Positions 25,882 to 35,221 of a DNA stretch of 64,000 bases are shown here, in pieces. Where the stretch lies: the NCBI RefSeq assembly GCF_036250695.1, contig NZ_CP109427.1, forward strand, positions 6,014,001-6,078,000, written 5' to 3'. This stretch comes from Streptomyces sp. NBC_01497 (GTDB lineage: Bacteria; Actinomycetota; Actinomycetes; Streptomycetales; Streptomycetaceae). The position numbers were made by a program, and so were the translations under genes. The notes beneath the pieces are model-generated. The model saw nothing but the letters and a program-made list of their open reading frames with translations. It was not told the DNA's origin and searched no databases. How positions within the stretch are numbered: position 1 is the first letter of the stretch; every line of letters starts with the position of its first letter.

Positions 25882-26802
25882 TCAGGCCCGCACCGGGTGC
25901 GCCGACCGCCTCCGGGGTTCCGTCGCCAGCCGGGGCAGCCGGTAGGGCATGGTGCCGTACCAGGCGTACGAGACCGCGTAACCGAACGCCAGGCAGAGCA
26001 TCCCGCCGAGCGCGTCCAGCCAGAAGTGGTTGGCCGTCGAGACGATCACCAGCAGGGTGAACACGGGGTAGCACATGCCGAGGATCCGGGCCCAGGGCGC
26101 CTTCGCCAGGGCGAAGATCGTCAGCCCGCACCAGAGCGACCAGCCGATGTGCATCGACGGCATCGCCGCGTACTGGTTCGACACCGACTTCAGATCGCCC
26201 GAGGACACCGAGCCCCAGGTGTGGTGGACCGCCACCGTGTCGATGAAGCGGCGGCTCAACAGGCGGGGCGGCGCGAGGGGGTAGAGGTAGTAGCCGAGGA
26301 GGGCGACGACCGTCGTGGCCCCGAGGACCGTCCGGGCCGCCGCGTACCGCCCGGGGTGTGCCACGAACAGCCACACGAGCACGCCGATCGTGATGATGAA
26401 GTGCAGCGTGGCGTAGTAGTAGTTCATGGGGACGATCACCCATGTCACCGAGTTGACGGCGTGGTTGACCGACTGCTCGACGGCGATCCCGAGGTGGTGC
26501 TCGGCGCTCCACACCCAGCGCGCGTTGCGCAGCGCCTGGGTGCGCTGTTCGGGCACGGCGTTGCGGATCCTGGAGTAGATCCAGTAACCGGCCGCGATCA
26601 GCAGGATCTCGAACCAGATGCGCGGCTTGCGCGGCAGCCTGCGGCGATGCAGCCAGCCACGCGCACTCGACGCGGCAGCGCCGGTTCGCACGGCCGACGC
26701 TCCCGTGGTCGGCGGCGAGTCGGCCACCTTCGCCTCCTCGGCAACGGCGGGTGACGGCGCGGCCGTGAGACGCGTCGGCCTGTTCACGGTCGGTTCACCC
26801 AT
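25882..26802 (-). CDS. PAP2-family phosphatase / inositolphosphotransferase-like membrane protein
   Basis: Membrane phosphatase of the PAP2 (Aur1/Ipt1-like) superfamily, 306 aa. A 50-residue polar N-terminal tail precedes about six helices. Phosphatase motifs C2 and C3 are visible as YAAMPSMHIGWS (SxxH) and STANHFWLDALGG (H-D). Family members dephosphorylate lipid phosphates or transfer phospho-head groups in envelope lipids. It is a single gene, with no obvious SD before the ATG at 26802. Confidence 0.82.
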   Translation of the reverse strand: MGEPTVNRPTRLTAAPSPAVAEEAKVADSPPTTGASAVRTGAAASSARGWLHRRRLPRKPRIWFEILLIAAGYWIYSRIRNAVPEQRTQALRNARWVWSAEHHLGIAVEQSVNHAVNSVTWVIVPMNYYYATLHFIITIGVLVWLFVAHPGRYAAARTVLGATTVVALLGYYLYPLAPPRLLSRRFIDTVAVHHTWGSVSSGDLKSVSNQYAAMPSMHIGWSLWCGLTIFALAKAPWARILGMCYPVFTLLVIVSTANHFWLDALGGMLCLAFGYAVSYAWYGTMPYRLPRLATEPRRRSAHPVRA

Positions 26803-27007
26803 GACAACAGAGTTTGCCAGACCGCTTCCACCGAACCGCTCACCCCTCGGTCGCGTTCACCGCGCGTTTGCCACACCTTGGGCGTGAGATGACCAATCGG
26901 GGGGCGAGTCCGCGCGACATCGTGGTGAACGGGCGTCCCTGCTTCGCCGTCCGCCGGGGCGGCGCGGGCGGACCCCCGGGAGAAGCCGGAGAGAGCGTGC
27001 AGGTTCC

Positions 27008-28030
27008 TCACGCGTCGCGGGGGCCCGACGCCGTCGAACCCCGCACCACCAGTTCCGGCAGGAACATGAACTCGCTGTGCGGGGCCGGTGTACCGGCGAT
27101 CTCCTCCAGCAGGCTGCGCACCGCCGCCTCCCCCATCGCGGGCACCGGCTTGCGGATCGTCGTCAGCGGCGGATCGGTGAAGGCCATCAGCGGCGAGTCG
27201 TCGTACCCCACGACCGACACGTCGCGCGGCACGTCGAGGCCCCGCTGCCGGACGGCCCTGATCGCGCCGAGCGCCATCATGTCGCTCGCGCACACGAGCG
27301 CCGTGCACCCTGCGTCCAGCAGCGCCGACGCGGCGGCCTGACCACCCTCCAGAGTGAACAGCGAATGCCCGATGAGCTTTTCGGCCTCATTTTTCGGCTG
27401 CCCCAGCAACGCGCCTGCCGCGTCGAGGAAGGCCTCGGTCTTGCGGATCACGGGCACGAACCGCGTCGGACCGACCGCGAGACCGACGCGCCGGTGCCCG
27501 AGCGCGACGAGATGGGTCATGGCGAGCCGCACCGCCGCGCGGTCGTCGGGGGAGATGAAGGGCGCCCGCACCTCCGGCGAGAAGCCGTCCACCAGGACGA
27601 ACGGCACGCCCTGCGCCCGCAGTCGCTCGTAGCGGCCCATGTCGGCGGTGGTGTCGGCGTGCTGGCCGGACACGACGATGACCCCGCGGACGCCCCGTTC
27701 GACGAGCATCGCGGTCAGTTCGTCCTCGGCGGAACCTTCCTGCGCCTGCGTGGCGAGGACCGGCGTGCAGCCCTGCCGCGTCAGTGCCGTGCCGATCGCC
27801 TGGGCCAGGGCGGGGAAGACCGGGTTGTCCAGCTCGGGCATCACCAGACCGATCAGGGCCCCGCCCCGCCCGCGTTCGCGCACCGGATGCGCGTAACCGA
27901 GCGCGTCGAGCGCCGCCAGGACTGTCGTACGCGTGCCCGGGGCCACCCCCGGCCGGCCATTCAGCACCCGGCTGACGGTCGCCTCGCTCACCCCCGCGTG
28001 CGCTGCGATCCCGGCCAGTCGTGCGGTCAT
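27008..28030 (-). CDS. malR: LacI-family repressor (MalR-like)
   Basis: Maltose-type repressor. The ATG at 28030 places the HTH at the N-terminus (LAGIAAHAGVSEATVSRVLNGRPGV), followed by the periplasmic-binding-protein-like effector domain with GVRGVIVVSGQ, LVALGHRRVGL and a C-terminal SVVGYDDSPLMAFTDPPLTTIRKP. Length 340 aa. It diverges from the alpha-glucosidase gene, the arrangement expected for local control. In S. coelicolor malR is divergent from malEFG-aglA; here malEFG is absent between malR and the glucosidase. TACAGT 8 nt before the ATG suggests a leaderless mRNA. Confidence 0.85.
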   Translation of the reverse strand: MTARLAGIAAHAGVSEATVSRVLNGRPGVAPGTRTTVLAALDALGYAHPVRERGRGGALIGLVMPELDNPVFPALAQAIGTALTRQGCTPVLATQAQEGSAEDELTAMLVERGVRGVIVVSGQHADTTADMGRYERLRAQGVPFVLVDGFSPEVRAPFISPDDRAAVRLAMTHLVALGHRRVGLAVGPTRFVPVIRKTEAFLDAAGALLGQPKNEAEKLIGHSLFTLEGGQAAASALLDAGCTALVCASDMMALGAIRAVRQRGLDVPRDVSVVGYDDSPLMAFTDPPLTTIRKPVPAMGEAAVRSLLEEIAGTPAPHSEFMFLPELVVRGSTASGPRDA

Positions 28031-28092
28031 GGAAGGGGACTGTACGGGACCGGCATGCGGCGGGCGGGACACGGTGAGTGGCTGAAACTTTG

Positions 28093-28118
28093 CTGAAAGA
28101 TTGCGCAATCCCTTTCAG
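28093..28118. promoter_or_regulatory. Candidate MalR operator
   Basis: Inverted repeat CTGAAAG (28093-28099) / CTTTCAG (28112-28118) enclosing the self-complementary ATTGCGCAAT (28100-28109), in the 184-bp divergent malR-aglA region. A symmetric site with a central CG is typical of LacI-family operators. Placement relative to promoters is not proven. Confidence 0.55.
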
Positions 28119-28214
28119 GCTTGTGTCCACACTGTTACGGTCTCGTCACGGAGGGCAACGGCCTCCCGCGCGTGAAGATCGCCCGAAGAACGCCCGCAGA
28201 AAGACAGGGACGAC

Positions 28215-30050
28215 ATGACCCAACAGCCCGCCGCCTCTGCCGCCGACGCCGCTCTCCTCGCCTCCTCCGACGCCCCCGCCCGTACCCCGGGGCCCGCCGT
28301 GGCCCGACCGGCCGCGCGCACACCCGCCGAGGCGCCCGCGCAGCGCACCACCCCCGACGTCGGGACCGGCACCGCCCCCGCCGCGCTGCCCGGCGCCTCG
28401 GCGGCGGACCCGGCCCCCGACTGGTGGCGCGGCGCGGTGATCTACCAGGTGTATCCGCGCAGCTTCGCCGACGGTAACGGCGACGGCATGGGCGACCTGC
28501 CGGGCGCCCGCGCCCGGCTGCCCTACCTCCGGGACCTCGGCGTGGACGCCGTCTGGTTCAGCCCGTTCTACGCGTCGCCGCAAGCGGACGCCGGATACGA
28601 CGTCGCCGACTACCGCGCCGTCGACCCCGTCTTCGGCACGCTGCACGACGCCGACGCGCTCATCCGCGAGGCGCACGCGCTCGGCCTGCGCGTCATCGTG
28701 GACCTCGTACCCAACCACTCCTCGGTGCGGCACGAGTGGTTCCGGCAGGCCCTCGCCGAGGGGCCGGGGTCCGCGCCGCGCGCCCGGTACCACTTCCGGC
28801 CAGGCAAGGGCCCGAACGGCGACCTGCCGCCCAACGACTGGGAGTCCGTCTTCGGCGGGCCCGCCTGGACCCGCACGCTCGACCCCGACGGCACGCCGGG
28901 CGAGTGGTACCTGCACCTCTTCGCGCCCGAGCAGCCGGACTTCGACTGGGAACACCCGGCCGTCGAGGAGGAGTTCCGGTCCGTCCTGCGGTTCTGGCTC
29001 GACCTCGGCGTCGACGGCTTCCGCGTCGACGTGGCACACGGCCTGGTGAAGGCGCCCGGCCTGCCCGACATCGGCGGCAGCGGCCGGCTGCGGCTGCTCT
29101 CGGGCGAGGTCGTGCCGTTCTTCGACCAGGAGGGCGTGCACGACATCTACCGGGCGTGGCGGGAGCTGCTGGACTCGTACGCGGGGCAGCGCATCGCCGT
29201 CGCCGAGGCCTGGACCCCGACCGTCGAACGCACCGCGGACTACGTGCGCGGTGACGAACTGCACCAGGCGTTCAACTTCCAGTACCTGGAGACCCCCTGG
29301 GACGGCGCGCGGCTGCGGGCCGTGGTGGACCGCTCCCTCGCCGCGATGGGCACCGTCGGCGCGCCCGCCACCTGGGTGCTCTCCAACCACGACGTGACCC
29401 GGCACGCCACCCGCTTCGCGAACCCGCCCGGCACCGGCCCGCAGACCCGCGAGCCCGGCGACCGCGTGCTCGGCCTGCGCAGGGCGCGGGCGGCCAGCCT
29501 GCTGATGCTGGCACTGCCCGGCTCCGCGTACGTCTACCAGGGCGAGGAACTGGGCCTGCCCGACGTCACCGACCTGCCCGACGAGGTGCGGCAGGACCCC
29601 TCGTACTTCCGCAGCGACGGCCAGGACGGCCTGCGGGACGGCTGCCGGGTGCCGATCCCCTGGACCCGCGAGGGCAGTTCGTACGGGTTCGGGGCCGGCG
29701 GCAGCTGGCTGCCGCAGCCGCCCGCCTGGTCGGAGCTGAGCGTCGAGGCACAGAGCGCCGACCCCGGCTCGACACTGGAGATGTACCGCGCGGCCCTCGC
29801 CGTGCGCAGGGCCCATCCCGGGCTCGGCGCGGGCGGCGGCGTCGAATGGCTCGAAGCGCCGGCGGGCGTCGTCGCGTTCGCCCGGCCCGGCTTCGTCTGC
29901 GCGGCCAACACCACCGGCGAGCCCGTGCCGTTCGGCGCCCCCGGCCGGGTACTGCTGGCGAGCGGCGGCGGGATCGCGGCCGGCGACGCGGGCGGCTCGG
30001 TGCTCCCGCCGGACACCACGGTGTGGTTCTCGCTCCTGCCGGACGCGTAA
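28215..30050 (+). CDS. aglA: GH13 alpha-glucosidase (AglA-like)
   Basis: Glycoside hydrolase family 13 enzyme that cleaves maltose/maltodextrin ends, 611 aa. After a 65-residue Ala/Pro-rich tail come WWRGAVIYQVYPRSFAD, DLVPNHSS (region I), GFRVDVAHG (nucleophile Asp, region II), AVAEAWTP (acid/base Glu, region III) and SNHDVTRH (region IV). The ATG at 28215 follows AGGGACG. No signal peptide is evident, so it is likely cytoplasmic, acting on imported sugars. It is divergent from malR, which suggests maltose-type control. Confidence 0.9.
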   Translation: MTQQPAASAADAALLASSDAPARTPGPAVARPAARTPAEAPAQRTTPDVGTGTAPAALPGASAADPAPDWWRGAVIYQVYPRSFADGNGDGMGDLPGARARLPYLRDLGVDAVWFSPFYASPQADAGYDVADYRAVDPVFGTLHDADALIREAHALGLRVIVDLVPNHSSVRHEWFRQALAEGPGSAPRARYHFRPGKGPNGDLPPNDWESVFGGPAWTRTLDPDGTPGEWYLHLFAPEQPDFDWEHPAVEEEFRSVLRFWLDLGVDGFRVDVAHGLVKAPGLPDIGGSGRLRLLSGEVVPFFDQEGVHDIYRAWRELLDSYAGQRIAVAEAWTPTVERTADYVRGDELHQAFNFQYLETPWDGARLRAVVDRSLAAMGTVGAPATWVLSNHDVTRHATRFANPPGTGPQTREPGDRVLGLRRARAASLLMLALPGSAYVYQGEELGLPDVTDLPDEVRQDPSYFRSDGQDGLRDGCRVPIPWTREGSSYGFGAGGSWLPQPPAWSELSVEAQSADPGSTLEMYRAALAVRRAHPGLGAGGGVEWLEAPAGVVAFARPGFVCAANTTGEPVPFGAPGRVLLASGGGIAAGDAGGSVLPPDTTVWFSLLPDA

Positions 30051-30923
30051 GAGGCCGGGGAACCCCGGGCTCCGGCCGGCGGGCCCCGGTCCCCGCGGGT
30101 GCTCGCCCGGGCCGCCCCGAGCGGGCCGGGCGGACGCCCTCCGGGCCTCGACGGGGTCCGCCGGGCAGCCACCGACGGGTCAGAATGAACCCATGGTGGG
30201 TCATCTCCCGGACGAGACAACCAGTTTCGTCGGCCGCTCGGCCGAACTGGCGCGCTCGACGGGCTGCTTCAAGGCAACCGGATCGTCACCCTGACGGGCA
30301 CGGGCGGCGTGGGCAAGAGCCGGCTCGCGGTGCGCGCCGCCCGGCACGCCGCCGGCCGGTACGCGGCAGGAGCGTGCTGGGCCGACCTGTCCGTGCTCCG
30401 GGACGACCGCAGGCTCGTCGCCACCGTCTCCGAGGCGGTGGGGCTGCGCGACCACACCCTGCGCGGACCCGTCGACGCGCTCTGTGAACGCCTCACGGAC
30501 GCGCGTCTGCTGCTGGTGCTCGACGGGTGCGAGCGGGTCGTGGAGTCCGCCGCCCACCTCGTCGCCGAGCTCGCCACCACCGCTCCGGGCCTGACCGTCC
30601 TCGCCACCAGCAGGCGGCCGCTCGGCGTCAGGGGCGAACGTGTCCTCGACGTGGCGCCGCTGCCGCTCGAAGGGGAGGACGAGGAGGCACTGCGGCTGTT
30701 CCTGGACCGCGCCGCCCACGCGGCCCCGCAAACCAGCCTGGACGACCCCGACTCGCTCGCCGCCGCCGGGGAGATCTGCCGCGTCCTCGAAGGCATTCCG
30801 CTCGCCGTCGAACTCGCCGCCGCGCGGCTCGCCGACCACACCGTCGAGGAGGTCGCCGGCCGGCTCGGCTCGCGGATCGTCGCCCCCGCGGCGGCGTCCG
30901 GGACAGCGGGCCGGGCCGCGGCG

Positions 30924-30948
30924 CCCGGCCCGGCCCGGCCCGGCCCGG
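30924..30948 (+). repeat. CCCGG x5 microsatellite at a frame switch
   Basis: Five perfect CCCGG units (30924-30948) lie exactly where the coding frame of the NB-ARC gene changes. Adding one 5-bp unit would bring the downstream segment into the frame of the preceding one. Confidence 0.75.
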
Positions 30949-31242
30949 TTCGATCTGCTCGTCGACCGGACCGTGTGGCCCCAGCACCACCGCGCCCTGA
31001 GCACGGCGGTGGGCTGGAGCCACGAACTGTGCGAGCCGCTCGAACGGCTGCTGTGGGCGCGGCTGTCCGTCTTCCAGAGCGACTTCGGGATCGAGGACGC
31101 CGTGGCCGTCTGCGCGGACGGCCCACTCGGCGCGGACGACGTGGCGGGCGCACTCGCGGGACTCGTCGCCCAGTCCGTCGTCCGTCGTACGGATGCCGGT
31201 GCCGACGCGTCCACGGGTCCCTCCACGGATGCGACGACGGAC

Positions 31243-31317
31243 GTACGCACAACGGACCCTCGCACAACGGATGTACGGACAGGGGACGTACGGACAAGGG
31301 ATGTACGGGCAGGGGAC
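31243..31317 (+). repeat. 15-bp coding tandem repeat in the NB-ARC gene
   Basis: Five in-frame 15-bp units (31243, 31258, 31273, 31288, 31303; core GTACGGACAGGGGAC) encode VRTxD-like pentapeptides within a D/T/R-rich linker of about 100 residues between the winged-helix region and the helical domain. Confidence 0.7.
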
Positions 31318-32947
31318 GTGGACATCAGCCGCGTACGGACAGACGTCGGCGCGGACGCGTCGACCGGACGCTCCGCGGATGTCCGCACCGACGCGCTGCC
31401 GGACGCCTGCCCGGATGTCCTCACGGATGTCCTCACGGGTGACACCCGCAACGCCGGCGCGGACGTCCGCACGCCCGCCCCCGCCGGCGGGGACGGCTCC
31501 GCCGCGCCGGGCCCCGGCGGGAGTGGCCGCAGCGCCCGGCCCCGGTACCGGATGCTGGCCACCCTGCGCGAGTACGGCGCCATGTGGCTCGCGGAACTGG
31601 GCCAGGAGGAGTCGCTCGCCGACCGGCACGCCCGCCACTACGCGGACCTCGTCCGGCAGGCGTACGCGGGCTGGCTCGGCGCCGGGCAGGTCGCCTGGTA
31701 CCACACGATGCGTGACACCCACACCGACCTCTGCGCGGCGCTCAACCACCTGATCGCCACCGACCCCGGGCGCGCGACGGAGATGGCGGGAGCGGTCGGG
31801 TTCTTCTGGACCTGCTGCGGCCACCTGCACGAGGCCAGGCTCTACCTCGAACGCTGCCTCGCGGAGGACCCGAGGCCACGCGCGCACCGCACCCGCGCCC
31901 TGTGGGCGCTCGGCGTCACCGTCGTACTCCAGGGCGACCTGGAGGGTGCTCGCGTGCTGGGCGAGCGGTGCGCCCTCGCCGCCCGGCAGGACGGTACGAG
32001 GGAGTCCACGCTCGCGGCCTGCTACCTCCAGGGCCTCACCTGCCTGATGGCGGGCCGCCCCCTCGCGGCGCACGTCCTGACCGGGCAGGTGCTGCGCGCC
32101 CTGCCCGGGGACCTGTTCGCCTCGCAGTCCCTGCTGCGCTGCCGGGTGGGGGAGGTCTTCGCGCTGACCGCGCTCGGCCGCTTCGCCGAGGCCCGCACCA
32201 CGGCGGAGGCGCTGCGCGCCGCGTGCGTCGAGCGCGGCGAGTACTGGGCCCGGGGCTATGCCGACTACCAACTGGGGCTGATCCACCTCTTCTCCGGCGC
32301 GCCCCACGAGGCCGAGGGCTATGCCCGCTCCATGCTCGGCGGCCGCGACGTCCTGCTCGACAGCTTCGGCACGGCACTCGGCCTCGACCTGCTCGCCGCG
32401 ACGATCGCCGCCCAGGGCGACGGGGAGGGCGCGGCCCACGCCTTCGGCACGGGACAGGCGTACTGGCACACGGTCGGCCACCCGCAGCGCCGCACACCCG
32501 AACTGGCCGAGGTCCGCGCGGACTGCGAACGCCGGGCCCGGGAGACGGTGGGCGGCGCCATCTACGAGGAGGCCTTCCACCGGGGCCTCGTCGCCGAGGG
32601 CAGGACGGGGCTGAGCCGGGCCCTGGAGGGCCACCTGCCGGACGAGGACCGGGGGTCGGCGGCGGTCGGCGGGGCTGAGGAGGGCTGACGAGGGTCGACG
32701 AGGGCCGACGAGCGGCGGGAGCCGAACGCGGGCAGAGGGGCTGACCAGGGGCTTGGGCCGCCGGCAGCCGGGGAGGACCGCTGGGTGGCCGGGCCGGCTG
32801 GGAGGCCGGGGAGGGTCGTCCGAGGGCCGGTGGCGGGCGGTGTGGGGGCCCTTCAACGAGGCTCGCGTACACGGCTGTTGCAGAACGGAAGCGGAACCGG
32901 CACCCGTTCGGCGGCGTGAAGGCCGTCCGGTGGGACATCTGACAGGT

Positions 32948-33631
32948 ATGACGTCCACAGAAGCGCACCCGGAAGACGACAGGACCGGTACGCGCCCGCC
33001 GCGTACCCACCGGTGGCGCACGGCGCTCATCGCCGTCGTCGCCGTACTCGCGCTGCTGTTCCTCGGCACCCGGATCCATCTGCTCCCCGGATTCGGCGAC
33101 CTGCTGGGGGAGCAGAGCCACGACAGGACGGGACCGACGCTGCTCCAGTCCATCCAGGACCTGAACCGCTACGAGGCCGCGGAGGGCAACTTCCAGGTCG
33201 TCGTCGACTTCCAGAAGGACGCCAAGTTCCTCCCGGACGCGATCCGCGGCACCCGCACGCTGTATGTGGGAGCCGGCACCGTCGGCTCGTACGTCGACTT
33301 CAGCGGGATCGGGAAGAACGACGTGACGACGAACGCGGACCGCACCACCGCCACGATCCGGCTGCCGCACGCGCAGCTCGGCAAGCCCGCGCTCGACCCG
33401 GACCGTTCGTACACCGTCGACAAACAGCGGGGCCTGCTCGACCGGCTCGGCGACCTGTTCTCCGACAACCCGGACAGCGAACAGGCCGTGACCAAGCTCG
33501 CCGCGCGGCACATCACCGACGCGGCGAAGGACAGCCAGCTGACCAAGCGGGCCGAGACCAACACGACCGCGATGCTGGTGGGGCTCCTGCACTCGCTCGG
33601 GTTCACGAGCGTGAGCGTGAGCTACGCGTGA
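32948..33631 (+). CDS. DUF4230-like membrane-anchored protein
   Basis: Unknown function, 227 aa. One N-terminal membrane helix (about residues 24-45) is followed by an external domain with the DUF4230-like region LLQSIQDLNRYEAAEGNFQVVVDFQ and a C-terminal helical part ending LGFTSVSVSYA. The ATG at 32948 begins a polar tail just before the membrane helix. Downstream (33604-33675) CGTGAGCGTGAG-type short repeats run past the stop codon. It could be cotranscribed with the disrupted regulator, 259 bp upstream. Confidence 0.72.
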   Translation: MTSTEAHPEDDRTGTRPPRTHRWRTALIAVVAVLALLFLGTRIHLLPGFGDLLGEQSHDRTGPTLLQSIQDLNRYEAAEGNFQVVVDFQKDAKFLPDAIRGTRTLYVGAGTVGSYVDFSGIGKNDVTTNADRTTATIRLPHAQLGKPALDPDRSYTVDKQRGLLDRLGDLFSDNPDSEQAVTKLAARHITDAAKDSQLTKRAETNTTAMLVGLLHSLGFTSVSVSYA

Positions 33632-33818
33632 GCGTGAGACGGGCGTGAGCTGCGCGTCAGCGTGAGCCACGCGTGAATCCCGAGTGTTCGGCCCGCCCCT
33701 GGGGGGAGGCCGGGTGCGCTACCGGGGGCTCCGTGTGACGGGCACGTGTGACGAGGGACGCCCGCCGGTTCCCGGCGGGCGGGGCGTCCTGACCAGGACG
33801 CCCGCCCGCCGCAGCTCC

Positions 33819-34544
33819 TCAGTGAAGTCCCAGGTCCAATCGTCCGAGGCGCTCGACGAGCTCCGCGAAGGGCCCGTCGGGCGGCTCCGTGACCAGGACG
33901 CGCCGCAGCAGGGCCGCCATCCCCTCGTCGTGCGCGGCGCTGACGGCGACGAGCGCGGCGAAGTCGTGCACGAGTTGCAGCTCCAGCTCCGCGCGGGGGA
34001 CTTCGCGCCCGTCGAGCCAGGTCAGCGCCGTCGACTCGGCGAGCGACACCCACGACCTGACGACGATCCGCAGGCGGGGCGACGGGTTCTCGCCGGCGTC
34101 GAGGTGGCCGAGGATCTGCTCGTACGCCGCCTGGCGCACCTCGTCCACGACGGCTCCCGCGCCGCCCGGCCCCGCACCGGCCGCCGACGAACCGCGCATG
34201 AGGGCGGCGAAGCCGGGACCGTGCTCGTCCACGAAGTCGAAGAACCGGCCCATGACCCGCAGCAGCCGGGCGCCCAGCGGCCCCGTGCGCGGTTCCTCGA
34301 AGCGCAGGGCGAGATCGTCCGCGGCACGGCGCAGCGCGGCGGCGTACAGACTCTGCTTGCCCGGGAAGTAGTGGTAGACCAGCGGTCTGGAGATCCCGGC
34401 GGCGGTCGCGATGTCGTCGATGGAGACGTCTTCGGGGGAGCGGCGGCCGAGCAGTTCGAGGGCCACACCGATCAGCTGCCGCTTGCGCTCCTCGACGCCC
34501 ATCCTGCGCCGCGCCCGGGGCGGCGGGGTCATCACCGTGGTCAT
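33819..34544 (-). CDS. TetR-family transcriptional regulator
   Basis: 241-residue repressor. HTH: VSIDDIATAAGISRPLVYHYFPGKQSLYAAALR (residues 40-75), then a helical ligand domain. It diverges from the small membrane protein gene (52 bp between), its most likely target. AGCCTA at 34551-34556 reads TAGGCT on the minus strand, 6 nt before the ATG, suggesting a leaderless autoregulated transcript. Confidence 0.9.
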   Translation of the reverse strand: MTTVMTPPPRARRRMGVEERKRQLIGVALELLGRRSPEDVSIDDIATAAGISRPLVYHYFPGKQSLYAAALRRAADDLALRFEEPRTGPLGARLLRVMGRFFDFVDEHGPGFAALMRGSSAAGAGPGGAGAVVDEVRQAAYEQILGHLDAGENPSPRLRIVVRSWVSLAESTALTWLDGREVPRAELELQLVHDFAALVAVSAAHDEGMAALLRRVLVTEPPDGPFAELVERLGRLDLGLH

Positions 34545-34596
34545 ATGACCAGCCTAACGGGCGGGCTGGGGTGGATGTCCGTTACGCTCCCGGTTC

Positions 34597-34908
34597 ATGA
34601 GCTCATCAGACCACGAGGAGATGCCGGTGGCCGCCGAGGACGAGGCGGTCGCGGTGGGACTGACGCCCCGTCAGGCGCGCATGATCCGGGTCACGATGGG
34701 GTGGGTGGTCCTGGCCGGCATGGCCGTCCTGCTCTGGATCCGCCTCGAACAGAGCCAGTCGGTACTGGTGATGGGGGTGTACGGGCTGGCGATGGTGCTG
34801 TGCGGCGTGGTGATCGAACTGAGCCGCCACGGCAGGACGCGGCTCGGCACCTACCTCCTGGGCCTGGTCCTGGTGGCGGCACTGGGCGCGGACTGGCTCC
34901 TCCCGTAG
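34597..34908 (+). CDS. Small integral membrane protein
   Basis: 103 residues with three predicted membrane helices (WVVLAGMAVLLWI, VLVMGVYGLAMVLCGVVI, YLLGLVLVAALGADWLL) after a 30-residue acidic cytoplasmic tail. Not recognised. Its divergent placement beside a TetR gene suggests it is regulated by it, but there is no indication of substrate. Confidence 0.75.
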   Translation: MSSSDHEEMPVAAEDEAVAVGLTPRQARMIRVTMGWVVLAGMAVLLWIRLEQSQSVLVMGVYGLAMVLCGVVIELSRHGRTRLGTYLLGLVLVAALGADWLLP

Positions 34909-34988
34909 CCGACGGGCCCCCTGGTATCCACCGCCGCTCGCGGGCGGGAGTGGTCCGGGGTATCCGCGCGTCCTCGCGCTGTTGGGAC

Positions 34989-35040
34989 GGGCCCGAGGTG
35001 CGGGCCCGAGGTGCGGGCCCGAGGTGTGGGCCCGAGGTGT
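34989..35040. repeat. 13-bp tandem repeat x4
   Basis: Four units GGGCCCGAGGTGC/T (34989, 35002, 35015, 35028) with two degenerate copies to about 35069. The 313-bp stretch 34909-35221 between convergent genes has no gene; each unit contains the palindrome GGGCCC. Confidence 0.8.
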
Positions 35041-35221
35041 GGGACCCGACGTGCGCCGACCCGACGTGCGCGGACCCGGGGCGCGGGGGGCGAGCGGCGG
35101 GAGCCGGGCACCGTGCGTGCGGAGGCCGGTTGGTGGGCCCGGGGTTCCCGGCGCCTGACGGTGGACGACCGGGCGGGCGCCGACGGTTGCCGACGGCCCC
35201 GCGACGGCCCCGCGACGGCCG

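Larger units (their letters stand above)
30193..32688 (+). pseudogene. Disrupted AfsR-like NB-ARC/TPR regulator
   Basis: Homologous sequence runs in three segments. Segment 1 (from ATG 30193, VGHLPDETTSFVGRSAEL) hits TGA 30292. At about 30255 one C seems missing, and the P-loop segment (LTGTGGVGKSRLAVRAARH, then LVLDGCERVVESAAHLV and TSRRPLGVRGERV) continues in the next frame. At 30924-30948, a CCCGG x5 repeat, the frame returns to that of segment 1 (FDLLVDRTVWPQHHRAL) and runs to 32688 with a helical C-terminus. There is no SARP DNA-binding domain. Either two real indels or two sequencing errors explain this. The product would resemble the C-terminal two-thirds of AfsR-type proteins. Confidence 0.7.

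Noticed and set aside
28081..28150. A GlnR box in the malR-aglA gap (GTTAC-n6-GTCAC)
   Set aside because: Both half-sites are of the same type and the usual GAAAC partners are missing.
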